The notes under the pieces are model-generated. The model did no database searches. It saw only the letters and a list, made by a program, of their open reading frames with translations, and had not been told where the DNA came from. A stretch of DNA of 23,722 bases, taken from positions 1 through 23,722 of the forward strand of contig JAJECB010000301.1 of the NCBI GenBank assembly GCA_022822245.1, written 5' to 3'. Position numbers and translations under genes: made by a program. Below, one piece after another: positions 15,166 through 22,801 of the stretch. Source of the stretch: Gammaproteobacteria bacterium (lineage in GTDB: Bacteria; Pseudomonadota; Gammaproteobacteria; HK1). Numbering within the stretch: the stretch's first letter is position 1; each line of letters begins with the position of its first letter.

Positions 15166-15932
15166 CACGTCGCCCCCCCGGACACCGAGACGCTCTGGCC
15201 GGTGACCGCGTCCGAACCGGGGCCGCAGAGCCAGAGGACGGCCCGGGCCACTTCCGCGGGTTCGATGAATCGGCCCATCGGGTTGTCGGAGGCGAGCGCC
15301 GCACGCGCCTCCTCGGCGCTCTTCGAGCCTTGTCGGACGATGGTGTGGACGCTCCGCTCGAGGAGCGGCGTCTCGGTGAACCCCGGGCAGACCGCGTTGA
15401 CGGTGGTCCCGGTCCTCGCGAGCTCGACGGCGAGGGCCCGGACGAGCCCCACGACCCCGTGCTTCGCCGCGCAGTAGGCGGCGACGTAGGGGTAGCCCTT
15501 GAGGCCCGCGGTGGACGCGACCGCGACGAGCCGCCCCCACCCGGCCTCGCGCTCCATCGCCGCGAGACCGTGCCGGAAGGTGCGGTAGCAGCCGGTGAGG
15601 TTCACCTCCAGCATCTCCGCCCACATCCCGGGGCCGAGTCGCGCGAAGGGGGCGCTCGCGGCCGCCCCGGCGTTGGCGACGACGATGCTCACGGGGCCCC
15701 GTTCGCGTCCCGCCCGCTCGAACGCGGCGCGGAGCGAGTCGTCGTCCGTCACGTCGGCCGGTGCCGGATGCAGCCGGTCGCGCGAACCGGCGGCGAGCCG
15801 CTCCAGCACCTCGCGCCTGCGCCCGACGAGGGTCACCCGGGCGCCCTCGTCCGCGAGCGCCCCCGCGATCGCGGCCCCGATCCCGGTGCCCGCGCCGGTG
15901 ACGACCGCGTGCCTCCCTTCGAGGGATGACAC
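15162..15932 (-). CDS. Short-chain dehydrogenase/reductase (SDR)
   Basis: This 256-residue classical SDR has the NAD(P)-binding TGAGTGIG at 12-19, NAG at 87-89, N111, and the catalytic S140, Y153 and K157 (YCAAK). The C-terminus [12 protein letters not shown] is typical. The cofactor-specificity region VGRRR near 36-40 is basic and suggests NADP(H), by family rule. It starts three bases after the monooxygenase/reductase gene ends and overlaps the MarR gene, so it is part of one transcript. A role in oxidising or reducing a hydroxyacyl-CoA after ring reduction is inferred. A 3-oxoacyl-ACP reductase-like housekeeping role is unlikely in this context. Confidence 0.92.
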   Translation of the reverse strand: MSSLEGRHAVVTGAGTGIGAAIAGALADEGARVTLVGRRREVLERLAAGSRDRLHPAPADVTDDDSLRAAFERAGRERGPVSIVVANAGAAASAPFARLGPGMWAEMLEVNLTGCYRTFRHGLAAMEREAGWGRLVAVASTAGLKGYPYVAAYCAAKHGVVGLVRALAVELARTGTTVNAVCPGFTETPLLERSVHTIVRQGSKSAEEARAALASDNPMGRFIEPAEVARAVLWLCGPGSDAVTGQSVSVSGGATW

Positions 15933-15935
15933 GGC

Positions 15936-18245
15936 TCAAGTACCCCCTGCCGCGGCCGCCGCCGGACCCGCCGCTTCGCCCCGCTCGGCGAGGCGCTGGA
16001 GCTGATCCCGGCCCGCGAGGTAGGGCAGGGGCCACTCGACCTCGCGGTCGCCGAGGGCCGCCGCCGCGTGGAAGGTCCAGTAGGGGTTCGCGAGGTGCGG
16101 GCGGGCGAGGCACACGAGGTCCGCCCGGCCCGCGAGCAGGATCGAGTTGACGTGGTCGGCCTCGTAGATGTTCCCGACCGCCATCGTCGCCATGTGGCCC
16201 TCGTTGCGGATCCGGTCCGCGAACGGGGTCTGGAACATGCGCCCGTACACGGGCCGGGCGCGGGTCGAGGTCTGCCCCGCCGACACGTCGCAGATGTCCG
16301 CCCCAGCGCGCTTGAAGGCGAGGGCGACCTCCACCGAGAGCTCCGGGGTGACCCCCTCGTCGCCGACCCAGTCGTTCGCCGAGATCCGGACCGACATCGG
16401 CTTGGGCGCCGGCCACGCGGCCCGGACGGCCCGGAAGACGCGAAGCGGGAAGCGCATCCGGTTCTCGAGGCTGCCTCCGTACCGGTCCTTGCGCCGGTTC
16501 GTGAGCGGGGTGATGAACGAGGAGAGAAGGTAGCCGTGGGCGCAGTGAAGCTCGAGCATGTCGAAGCCCGCCTCCTCCGCGCGGCGGGCCGCGTCGACGA
16601 ACTCCGCCGTCACCCGCTCCATGTCGTCCTCGGTCATCTCCCGCGGGGTCTGGTTCCGGGGCGACCACGGGACGGGAGATGCGCCCATCACCGGCCAGTT
16701 GCCGTCCGGGAGCGGCGCGTCCATGGTCTCCCAGCCAAGCCGGGTCGAGCCCTTCGGTCCGGAATGCCCGAGCTGGCAGCAGATCTTCGCCTTCGTCTCC
16801 CGGTGCACGAAGTCCGTGATCCGCTTGAAGGCCGCGGTGTGCTCGTCCGCGTAGAGCCCGGTGCAGCCGGGGGTGATCCGGCCCTCGGGGCTGACGCAGG
16901 TCATCTCGATGGTGACGAGGCCCGCTCCGCCCTTGGCCCGCTCCGCGTAGTGGACGAGGTGCCAGTCCCCGGGAGCGCCGTCCACCGCCTTGTACTGCGC
17001 CATGGGCGAGACGACGACCCGGTTCTCGAGGCGGAGGTCGCGGAGGGTGAAGGGCGCGAACATCGGGGGGCGGACCGGAACGTTCGGGGCGCCGGCCCGC
17101 GCCTGGAACCAGCTCTCCGCGCTCCGCAGCCACCCGGGGTCGCGGAGCCGGAGGTTCTCGTGGCTGATCCGCTGCGAGCGGGTCAGCAGCGAGTAGTTGA
17201 ACTGCACCGGGTCGAGGTCGAGGTAGCGCTCGACGTCCTCGAACCAGGCGAGGGAGTTGCGGGCCGCGGACTGAAGGCGGAGGGCCTCGACGCGGCGGAG
17301 CTTCTCGTAGGCCGCGAACGCCGCCTCCACGGTCGGCTCCTCGACCAGGGCCTGGGCGAGGGCCACCGCGCCCTCCATCGCGAGCTTGGTTCCGGAGCCG
17401 ATCGAGAAGTGGGCGGTGGCGGCGGCGTCTCCGAGCAGTACGACGTTGCGGTGCGACCACTTCTCGCAGAGCACGCGCGGGAAACTGAGCCAGGCCGAGC
17501 CCCGGAGGTGGGTCGCGTTGCTCATGAGCGGAAGCCCGCCGAGATGGGCGGCGAAGATCCGCTCGCAGGTCGCCGCCGATTCGGCCTGGCTCATCGCCTC
17601 GAAACCGAACGCCTCCCAAGTGGCCTGCGAGCATTCGACGATGAAGGTGGCGGTGCGCGCGTCGAACTGGTAGGCGTGCGCCCATACCCAGCCGTGCTCG
17701 GTCTCCTCGAAGAGGAACGTGAACGCGTCGTCGAACTTCTGGTGGGTGCCGAGCCACACGAACTTGCAGTGGCGAAGGTCGACCTGGGGCCGAAAGTGCT
17801 CCCGCCACGCCTCCCGGGTGCGCGAGTGCAAGCCGTCGGCGGCGGCGACGAGGTCGAACTCCTCGGCGAACGGGGCCGGGTCGTCGGCCCTCGTCTCGTA
17901 CCGGACGTGGACGCCGAGGCGGGCGGCCCGCTCCTGGAGGAGCTCGAGGAGGCGGTGCCGCCCGATGCCGCAGAACCCGTGGCCCGTCGACACGATGCGC
18001 TCGCCCCGGATGCAGACCGCGATGTCGTCCCAGTACGCGAAGTGGCTGTGGATCGCGGCCGCGCTCACCGCGTCGTTGGCGGCGAGGTTCCGCAGCGTCT
18101 CGTCGGAGAGGACCACCCCCCAGCCGAAGGTGTCGTCCGGGGCGTTGCGTTCGAACACCGTGATCTCGTGGGCGGGGTTGCGGAGCTTCAGGCTGATCGC
18201 GAAGTAAAGGCCCGCGGGCCCCCCGCCGAGACAGGCGATGTTCAT
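15936..18245 (-). CDS. Bifunctional flavin monooxygenase/OYE reductase (2-aminobenzoyl-CoA or salicylyl-CoA type)
   Basis: This 769-residue fusion has two flavoenzyme domains. Residues 1-380 form a FAD-dependent aromatic hydroxylase with GGGPAG at 7-12, ADG near 136-138 and [14 protein letters not shown] near 272-285. Residues 390-750 form an Old Yellow Enzyme-type FMN reductase with SPMAQY near 413, [16 protein letters not shown] near 565-580 and [12 protein letters not shown] near 589-600. The arrangement and length match 2-aminobenzoyl-CoA monooxygenase/reductase, which hydroxylates and then reduces the ring of anthraniloyl-CoA, and proteins named bifunctional salicylyl-CoA 5-hydroxylase/oxidoreductase. 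Sequence alone does not separate the two. ATG 18245 has GGAGGGG five bases upstream. It is the first gene of the operon. Confidence 0.9.
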   Translation of the reverse strand: MNIACLGGGPAGLYFAISLKLRNPAHEITVFERNAPDDTFGWGVVLSDETLRNLAANDAVSAAAIHSHFAYWDDIAVCIRGERIVSTGHGFCGIGRHRLLELLQERAARLGVHVRYETRADDPAPFAEEFDLVAAADGLHSRTREAWREHFRPQVDLRHCKFVWLGTHQKFDDAFTFLFEETEHGWVWAHAYQFDARTATFIVECSQATWEAFGFEAMSQAESAATCERIFAAHLGGLPLMSNATHLRGSAWLSFPRVLCEKWSHRNVVLLGDAAATAHFSIGSGTKLAMEGAVALAQALVEEPTVEAAFAAYEKLRRVEALRLQSAARNSLAWFEDVERYLDLDPVQFNYSLLTRSQRISHENLRLRDPGWLRSAESWFQARAGAPNVPVRPPMFAPFTLRDLRLENRVVVSPMAQYKAVDGAPGDWHLVHYAERAKGGAGLVTIEMTCVSPEGRITPGCTGLYADEHTAAFKRITDFVHRETKAKICCQLGHSGPKGSTRLGWETMDAPLPDGNWPVMGASPVPWSPRNQTPREMTEDDMERVTAEFVDAARRAEEAGFDMLELHCAHGYLLSSFITPLTNRRKDRYGGSLENRMRFPLRVFRAVRAAWPAPKPMSVRISANDWVGDEGVTPELSVEVALAFKRAGADICDVSAGQTSTRARPVYGRMFQTPFADRIRNEGHMATMAVGNIYEADHVNSILLAGRADLVCLARPHLANPYWTFHAAAALGDREVEWPLPYLAGRDQLQRLAERGEAAGPAAAAAGGT

Positions 18246-18298
18246 GGGCGCCCCTCCGGGTGCCGAAACGCCGGGGGGCAGTCTGCGCCCGTCCCGGA

Positions 18299-18328
18299 AT
18301 TATTTCAAGCCTGAAATTTCATCCTTCA
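18299..18328 (-). promoter_or_regulatory. Candidate promoter of the aromatic-CoA operon
   Basis: Read on the minus strand, AATAAT (18299-18304) matches TATAAT at five of six positions. TTGAAG lies about 19 bases upstream as a possible -35, a little longer than ideal. The implied start site is about 45 bases before the ATG at 18245. This stretch is conspicuously AT-rich for the window. Confidence 0.4.
18302..18317. promoter_or_regulatory. Palindromic operator candidate (MarR site)
   Basis: ATTTCA-AGCC-TGAAAT is a perfect 6-4-6 inverted repeat overlapping the candidate -10 and spacer of the promoter. The adjoining GAAATTTC (18313-18320) is itself palindromic. Size, symmetry and position fit a MarR repressor site; binding by the operon's own MarR protein is inferred. 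Confidence 0.5.
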
Positions 18329-18420
18329 AACAAACGACGGAAGACGGCGGGCCCTCGCAGGAGAGAGGACTGGGGCGGGGGAAGGGGATCTCTGTGCTCG
18401 GCGGATCCGACAGGTCTTAT

Positions 18421-18452
18421 GGTACTTGAATCGGTACTACCACGGTTCTAAA
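18421..18452 (+). promoter_or_regulatory. Possible hicAB promoter and operator
   Basis: GGTACT occurs twice, 12 bases apart (18421 and 18433), and the second is part of the palindrome GGTA-C-TACC (18433-18441). TTGAAT at 18426 and TCTAAA at 18447 could be -35 and -10 with a short 15-base spacer. Autoregulation by the HicB ribbon-helix-helix domain would be normal for the family; the exact site is a guess. Confidence 0.25.
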
Positions 18453-18462
18453 GTGTTGCGCC

Positions 18463-18717
18463 ATGCGAGGCAAGCACCGCAGGACCTTGGTGCGCGTGTT
18501 CGAGAGGCCGACGCCATCGGACATCCGATGGGAGGATATCGAGGCCATGCTGCGAGCCTGTGGGGTCGAAGTCGTCGAACGGTCGGGATCGCGGGTCGGA
18601 CTCGCGAAGAGCGGAGAGCGGATCGTGATCCATCGGCCTCATCCGAGGCCGATCACCGGCCGGGCGACGGTTCGCGATATCGCGGCATTCCTGAGAGCAG
18701 CGGGGGTTCTGCCATGA
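18463..18717 (+). CDS. hicA: HicA-family mRNA interferase toxin
   Basis: The 84-residue product matches HicA throughout: KHRRTLVRVFERPTPSDIRWEDIEAMLRACG-type start, SGSRVGLAKSGER, and the catalytic-His segment IVIHRPHP (H57, H60), ending DIAAFLRAAGV. HicA toxins have a double-stranded-RNA-binding fold and cleave mRNA. The length is normal and there is no visible disruption. The stop overlaps the hicB start (ATGA), the standard coupled arrangement. No strong Shine-Dalgarno sequence precedes ATG 18463. The pair lies alone between two catabolic gene blocks, as toxin-antitoxin loci often do in accessory DNA. Confidence 0.88.
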   Translation: MRGKHRRTLVRVFERPTPSDIRWEDIEAMLRACGVEVVERSGSRVGLAKSGERIVIHRPHPRPITGRATVRDIAAFLRAAGVLP

Positions 18718-19043
18718 TGGAGTACAAGGGATACGCGGCGGCGGTCGAGTTCGACGATTCCGCCGATATCCTGCATGGACGGGTCGTGAACAGCGGGCCG
18801 TATCCGATCGCGACTTTCGAGGCGACGGACGCGAGGGAGCTTCGCCGGGAGTTCGAGCGCTCCATCGACGAGTACCTGGCCTGGTGCGAGGAAGACGCCG
18901 TCGAGCCCCGCCGGCCCTTCTCCGGCCGGCTGAACGTGCGTCTCGGCTCCGAGCTCCATGCAGCCGTCGCGACGGCTGCGGCGGCGAGCGGGGTGAGCAT
19001 CAACACCTGGATCGTGCAGGCGCTCCGGGAGACGGCGGGCTAG
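18714..19043 (+). CDS. hicB: HicB-family antitoxin
   Basis: This 109-residue protein pairs a partial RNase-H-like N-terminal domain (YKGYAAAVEFDDSADILHG, then EATDARELRREFERSIDEYLAWCEE) with a C-terminal ribbon-helix-helix DNA-binding domain (LNVRLGSELHAAVATAAAASG, ending NTWIVQALRETAG). HicB binds and neutralises HicA and represses the operon. Two adjacent ATGs (18714, 18717) could start it; 18714 overlaps the hicA stop. Its TAG stop codon (19041-19043) is part of the CTAG that borders the small inverted-repeat element immediately downstream, so the element abuts the gene without changing its reading frame. Confidence 0.87.
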   Translation: MMEYKGYAAAVEFDDSADILHGRVVNSGPYPIATFEATDARELRREFERSIDEYLAWCEEDAVEPRRPFSGRLNVRLGSELHAAVATAAAASGVSINTWIVQALRETAG

Positions 19044-19224
19044 CCCGGAAAATTCACCGATGTTCGTCGCGAGGGCGCCAAGATGCTTGTGGTAGTGGGC
19101 CGCACGGACCGAAAGACGCTGAAGGCGTAGCTCACACTACGTCGAAGCGGCTTGAGGGAGTACGGCCCGCTAACGCACGCAGATTGGTGTCCGCAGCAGG
19201 ACATCGGTGAAATATCCGGGCTAG
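19040..19224. mobile_element. Transposase-less foldback element (MITE-like) with CTAG flanks
   Basis: The terminal inverted repeats are 19044-19063 and 19201-19220, matching at 18 of 20 positions and starting CCCGGA. Both ends are flanked by CTAG (19040-19043 and 19221-19224), a likely target-site duplication. The 177-bp body has no gene. It contains a second, imperfect inverted pair (agtgggccgcac at 19094-19105 against gtacggcccgct at 19160-19171) and a central stem (cgtag/ctacg, 19126-19141) close to its midpoint, so the whole element can fold on itself. The ends remind me of IS1380-family termini, but this is recollection only. A RIP/REP-like or regulatory RNA hairpin is an alternative. 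Confidence 0.6.
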
Positions 19225-19274
19225 AGGTCTCCGTTGCGGACTCATTCCTCAGCTTCTGTCCGGGGGCCGTGCGG

Positions 19275-20135
19275 TCAGCGGAAGGGGCGGTCGCCGGCGA
19301 CGGTCACTCGGGTGCCGGTGCGGGTCTCGGGGTAGTAGTCCCACATCGCGTGGTGCTGCACGCAGCGGTTGTCCCAGAAGGCGATCGAGTTCTCGCGCCA
19401 GCGGAAGCGGCACTGGAAGTGCGGGTTCGTGACGTGCTCGAACAGGAAGTCGAGGAGGGCACGGCTCTCGCGCTCGGTGACGCCGAGGATCCGGCGAGTG
19501 AAGGTCCGGTTGACGTAGAGGGCGGGCCGCCCGGAGACGGGATGGGTCCGGACCACTGGGTGCACCGCGCTCGGCCACTCGTTGCGCCGCCTCACCGTCG
19601 CGTCGCCGTAGAGCCCCCGGCCGTTGACCCCGTCGTAGAGGTGTGCCGACTCGTGCCGGGCTTCGAGCGGCGCGAGGAGCGCCTTCATCGGCTCCGAGAG
19701 GGCCTCCCACGCCGCGTACATGCACGAGAAGAGGGTGTCGCCGCCCGACTCAGGCACCTTGTGCAGGTGCAGCACCGAGCCCATCGGCGGCTCCTCGTCG
19801 CAGGACACGTCGGTGTGCCAGTCCTCGCCGTTCTGGCGGGTGGAATTCGCATCGGTGTGGATGAGCATGAGCTCGGGGTTGCCGTCGACGCACGGGGCGG
19901 CAGGGTGGACGTGGAGCGGCCCGAAGCGCCGCCCGAAGGCGAGGTGCTGCTCGTGGTCGATGGCCTGGTCGCGGAAGAAGACGACCCCGTGCTCGACGAG
20001 GGCGCCGTGGACCTCCTCGAAGGTCTCGTCGTCGAGCGGCTCGCGGAGGTCGACCCCGGAGACCTCGGCCCCGATCGTCGGGGTGAGGGGGTCGACGGAG
20101 ATGTGCCGGTAGTCCATCGCGGAGTTTCCTGCCAT
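19275..20135 (-). CDS. TauD/TfdA-family Fe(II)/2-oxoglutarate dioxygenase
   Basis: This 286-residue enzyme follows E. coli TauD closely in layout. The iron ligands are H107-x-D109 in WHTDVS and H261 in NRCVQHH, and the 2-oxoglutarate Arg is R276 in GTRVTVAGDRPF. The His-to-Arg spacing of 15 is as in TauD. PVVRTHPVSGRPALYVNRTFTRRI is a family block. These enzymes hydroxylate sulfonates, aryloxyalkanoates, quaternary amines and similar substrates; which one applies here is not evident. ATG 20135 has GAAGG seven bases upstream. ATG 20117 (AGGA nine bases upstream) gives an N-terminus closer to TauD and is a serious alternative. It is the last gene of the minus-strand block that begins beyond the right edge. 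Confidence 0.88.
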   Translation of the reverse strand: MAGNSAMDYRHISVDPLTPTIGAEVSGVDLREPLDDETFEEVHGALVEHGVVFFRDQAIDHEQHLAFGRRFGPLHVHPAAPCVDGNPELMLIHTDANSTRQNGEDWHTDVSCDEEPPMGSVLHLHKVPESGGDTLFSCMYAAWEALSEPMKALLAPLEARHESAHLYDGVNGRGLYGDATVRRRNEWPSAVHPVVRTHPVSGRPALYVNRTFTRRILGVTERESRALLDFLFEHVTNPHFQCRFRWRENSIAFWDNRCVQHHAMWDYYPETRTGTRVTVAGDRPFR

Positions 20136-20344
20136 GTGCCTGCCTTCTCGCTGCCGCTTTCCGACCCCGGCCTCGCGCGGCCTCGCACGCTCGCGCCTTC
20201 CCGATTCCACGTACCGCGGATCGGCTACGGAGTCCACGGGCGTTTCCTATTGCATCACGAGCGCCCGAGGCGAGGCAACGAGGGTCGTTCGCGGCTCGCC
20301 GGAGGGGTCGCGTCCACGTTTTCCGGTCCGCCGCGTGCGGGAGT
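20136..20344. other. Intergenic region upstream of the TauD-family gene
   Basis: This stretch lies between the TauD-family start and the hairpin after the AlkB gene. I see no gene and no convincing promoter in it. Confidence 0.4.
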
Positions 20345-20360
20345 GGAGGCAACGGCCTCC
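20345..20360 (-). terminator. Hairpin just after the AlkB-like gene
   Basis: GGAGGC-N4-GCCTCC forms a perfect six-pair stem one base after the AlkB stop codon. Outer arms cgcgtg and cacgcg (about 20332 and 20363) can extend it with an internal loop. There is no T-run, so terminator function is uncertain. Confidence 0.35.
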
Positions 20361-20361
20361 G

Positions 20362-20994
20362 TCACGCGAGGACCCGCCGGAACGTGAGGTTGATGCGCGG
20401 TCCGACGGGCCTTCGGGTCGGGGGGACGGAGTGGAGCCAGTGCCGCTGGGTCGGGCCGCGCATGACGAGGAGCGAGCCCGGCTCGAGGACGATGGGGACG
20501 GAGGCCCCGCCGCCTCGCTTCGGGCGGAGGAGGAATCGACGGGGCGCCCCGAAGCTCGCCGAAGCGATGACCGGGGCGGGGCCGAGCTCCGGCTCGTCGT
20601 CCGCGTGCCAGCCGAGGCGGTCGCTCCCGTCCCGGTAGAGGTTCGCGAGCACGCTGTTGAAGGCTTCCCCGGTCGCGGCTTCGATCCGCCGGCGGACGGC
20701 GGCGACCCTCGGGGTCCACGGCGCGGGGCGGAGCGTGATCCCGGAGTAGGCGTAGGTCGCGTCGCCTTCCCACCCGGAGAGGCGGGGGCAGTCGACCTCG
20801 CGCCCCCGGATCCGCACCCGGTGCCGCTCCCACCGGATATCGGCGCGCAACGCATCGAACAACGCCAGCGCCTCGTTCGGACCGAAAAACCCCCGCCGGT
20901 ACTCCACCTCCGCATCCGGAAGTTCCACCCGCACGAATCCCCCGCCCGATCCCCGGCCGGCTCCCGCTTCGGTGCTGGGTGAGCTGGTCCCCAT
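20362..20994 (-). CDS. AlkB-like 2-oxoglutarate dioxygenase
   Basis: This 210-residue protein matches AlkB-type DNA/RNA demethylases, nearest the ALKBH2/3-like form: NSVLANLYRDGSDRLGWHADDE with H130-x-D132, SFGAPRRFLLRPK, LEPGSLLVMRG, H188 in HWLHSVPP, and the RxNLTxR pair R200/R206 that binds 2-oxoglutarate. Such enzymes remove 1-methyladenine and 3-methylcytosine lesions oxidatively. The first 20 residues are Gly/Ser-rich and may not all be translated; ATG 20994 has no clear Shine-Dalgarno sequence. It lies 64 bp after the acyl-CoA synthetase gene in the same direction. A DNA repair enzyme in a catabolic run is unexpected but may simply be chance adjacency. Confidence 0.9.
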   Translation of the reverse strand: MGTSSPSTEAGAGRGSGGGFVRVELPDAEVEYRRGFFGPNEALALFDALRADIRWERHRVRIRGREVDCPRLSGWEGDATYAYSGITLRPAPWTPRVAAVRRRIEAATGEAFNSVLANLYRDGSDRLGWHADDEPELGPAPVIASASFGAPRRFLLRPKRGGGASVPIVLEPGSLLVMRGPTQRHWLHSVPPTRRPVGPRINLTFRRVLA

Positions 20995-21058
20995 GGCCCG
21001 GACGTATCCGTATCCCCTCGCTCGGCTGGGTAGCCTTTGAGATGCGCCGGCGCGAAGG

Positions 21059-22711
21059 CTACGCGCCGGGAGGGACGGGGCTTGCAGCGAGGCGCGCCTC
21101 CGCCATGCGGCGGAGCTCGGTGCGCCGGATCTTGGTTCCGTTCGCGCTCATCGTGGTGGGGAACTCGTCCACCGCGAAGATCCGCGCCGGCACCTTGAAG
21201 CGGGCGAGGGAGCGCCCGCAGTGCTCGCGGAGCGCCTCCTCGTCGAAGCCGCCGTCCGGGCCGGGGACGACGAAGGCGACGGGACGCGGGCCGCGCTCGG
21301 TGTCCACCTCCACGACCTGCGCGCCGCGCACCGCCGGGTGCTCGTTGAGCTGGCCCTCGATCTCGGCCGGGCTCACGAGGAACCCGCCGAGCCGCATGGC
21401 GTCGCCCATGCGCGCGAGGTAGACGAACCCGCCGTCGTCCGTGAGGTGGCCGAGATCGCCCGACCGGACGAAGCCGTCCTCGGAGATCGTCTCCCGGGTC
21501 GCGTCCGGATTCCCGTAGTACTCGCGCATGAGGCTCGGCCCCGCGATCTCGATCTCCCCCGCCTCGCCCGCCGCGAGGAGGCGCCCCGACTCGGGGTCGC
21601 GGACGCGGGCCCGTCCCGCGGGGTCGACGGGAATGCCGCCGCCGAGGAGGCGCCGCTCGGCGGTGGCGTCGAGGGGCTGGCGCGCGAAGAAGGCCTGGAC
21701 TTCGCTCATCCCGTAGAGCCCGACGAGGGGGAGCCCCCGCGCCTTTGCCCGCGCGAGCAGCTCGTCCGGCTTCGCGGTAAACGCCGCGTACCCGCACGCC
21801 TCCACGGTCGGGAGCGCGACCTCGCGCCGGGTGGCGTCGAGCATCGCGAGCACCATGTCGTCGGTCACGTTGAGGCACCGCACCCGGTGCTCGTCGACGA
21901 GCCGCACCGCCTCTGCCGCGTCGAACGCGCTCGTGAGGGCGAGGGTGCTCCCCGCGGCGAGGGCGGCGGTGGTCTGGCAGAAGCCGAACACCCCGCATAG
22001 CGGCAGGGCCCCAAGCACGCCGCCCGCGGGGTCCGCCGCGTAGCCGAGCTCGCGGGCCACCGCGAGGGCGTGGGCGGTGACGCTCGCGTGGCTGTGCACC
22101 ACGAACTTGGGGGCGCGCGTCGTGCCGGAGGTGGTGAACATGTTGGCGCCGTCGCCGGGAGCGGCCCGGTCCTCGTCGAGGGGCGGGCGCTCGAGAAGGT
22201 CCGGGAACGGGACCCGGCGGCAATGGGCGAGCGAGGCGGGGAGGGCAGGAGGCGCCGCGGCCGTTCCCGCACCCCCGGCCGCCGCCCCGTCCCCCTCCAC
22301 TTCCTCGTAGATGAGCAGGGTCTCCAGGCGTTCGAGGGCGCTCCGGTCGATCTCCCCGAGGATGTCGAGGAACGCGATGCCGCGAAACCCCGGCCAGAGG
22401 GCGAGCGCCTTCGCCCCGGAGCGCCGCACGATGTCCGCGACCTCGACCGCGCGGAAGCGGGTGTTGACCGCGACGGTGACCGCGCCGAGGCGGGCTGCGC
22501 CGAGCCACAGGACGAGGTACGCGGGGGAGTTGGGAAGCCAGAGGGCCACCCGGTCGCCGTGCCCGACCCCGAGCTCCGAGAGCCCGCGCGCGGCGCGCCG
22601 CGCCGCGCCGTCGAGCTCCGCGAAGGTGATGCGTTCGCCCCGGTACGCGACGGCCGTCGCCCCCGGCGTCCGCCGCCGGACCTCGGCGAGCATCTGGCTG
22701 ATGGTCTGCAT
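21059..22711 (-). CDS. AMP-dependent acyl-CoA synthetase/ligase (class I adenylate-forming)
   Basis: This 550-residue ANL-superfamily ligase has FTTSGTTRAPKFVVHSH near 192-208 (Arg replaces the usual Gly after SGTT), YGMSEVQAFF in the middle, SGDLGHLTDDGGFVYLARMGD as hinge region, GFLVSPAEIE, and SANGTKIRR with the adenylation Lys K527. It forms a CoA thioester from an unknown acid. A Gly/Ala-rich insert lies near 138-158. It is clearly distinct from the aryl-CoA ligase at 13011-14636. ATG 22711 has only a weak GAAG just upstream, inside an 11-bp tandem duplication. It sits 90 bp after the enolase-superfamily gene, whose product acid could be its substrate (inference). Confidence 0.87.
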   Translation of the reverse strand: MQTISQMLAEVRRRTPGATAVAYRGERITFAELDGAARRAARGLSELGVGHGDRVALWLPNSPAYLVLWLGAARLGAVTVAVNTRFRAVEVADIVRRSGAKALALWPGFRGIAFLDILGEIDRSALERLETLLIYEEVEGDGAAAGGAGTAAAPPALPASLAHCRRVPFPDLLERPPLDEDRAAPGDGANMFTTSGTTRAPKFVVHSHASVTAHALAVARELGYAADPAGGVLGALPLCGVFGFCQTTAALAAGSTLALTSAFDAAEAVRLVDEHRVRCLNVTDDMVLAMLDATRREVALPTVEACGYAAFTAKPDELLARAKARGLPLVGLYGMSEVQAFFARQPLDATAERRLLGGGIPVDPAGRARVRDPESGRLLAAGEAGEIEIAGPSLMREYYGNPDATRETISEDGFVRSGDLGHLTDDGGFVYLARMGDAMRLGGFLVSPAEIEGQLNEHPAVRGAQVVEVDTERGPRPVAFVVPGPDGGFDEEALREHCGRSLARFKVPARIFAVDEFPTTMSANGTKIRRTELRRMAEARLAASPVPPGA

Positions 22712-22733
22712 CTTCGGCGGTGCTTCGGCGGTG
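22712..22733. repeat. 11-bp tandem duplication before the acyl-CoA synthetase start
   Basis: CTTCGGCGGTG occurs twice in a row, directly abutting the ATG at 22711. It is followed by a short GGTTC-type repeat at about 22739-22752. The duplicated unit includes the only purine-rich ribosome-binding-like bases of the gene. Confidence 0.7.
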
Positions 22734-22801
22734 CGGATCGGTTCGGTTCGGTCGGGGCCGTTCCGTCGCGGGCGCGTCCGGGGCGGGGTCCGCGCGGCGC
22801 G

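Noticed and set aside
15166..17808. Upstream extension of the MarR frame through the SDR and monooxygenase genes
   Set aside because: Only the last 164 codons look like protein; the rest is Arg/Gly/Pro-rich and antisense-free shadow of two clear genes in another frame.
16068..18314. Long plus-strand open frame opposite the fused monooxygenase/reductase
   Set aside because: It has no recognisable domain and a composition typical of antisense high-GC frames.
20136..20237. Longer TauD-family protein starting at 20237
   Set aside because: The extra 34 residues are charged and Arg-rich with no counterpart in TauD; starts at 20135 or 20117 fit the family length.
13011..22711. The two AMP-dependent ligases as a duplicated pair
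   Set aside because: Their P-loops, hinge regions and N-termini differ strongly; they share only the general superfamily motifs.
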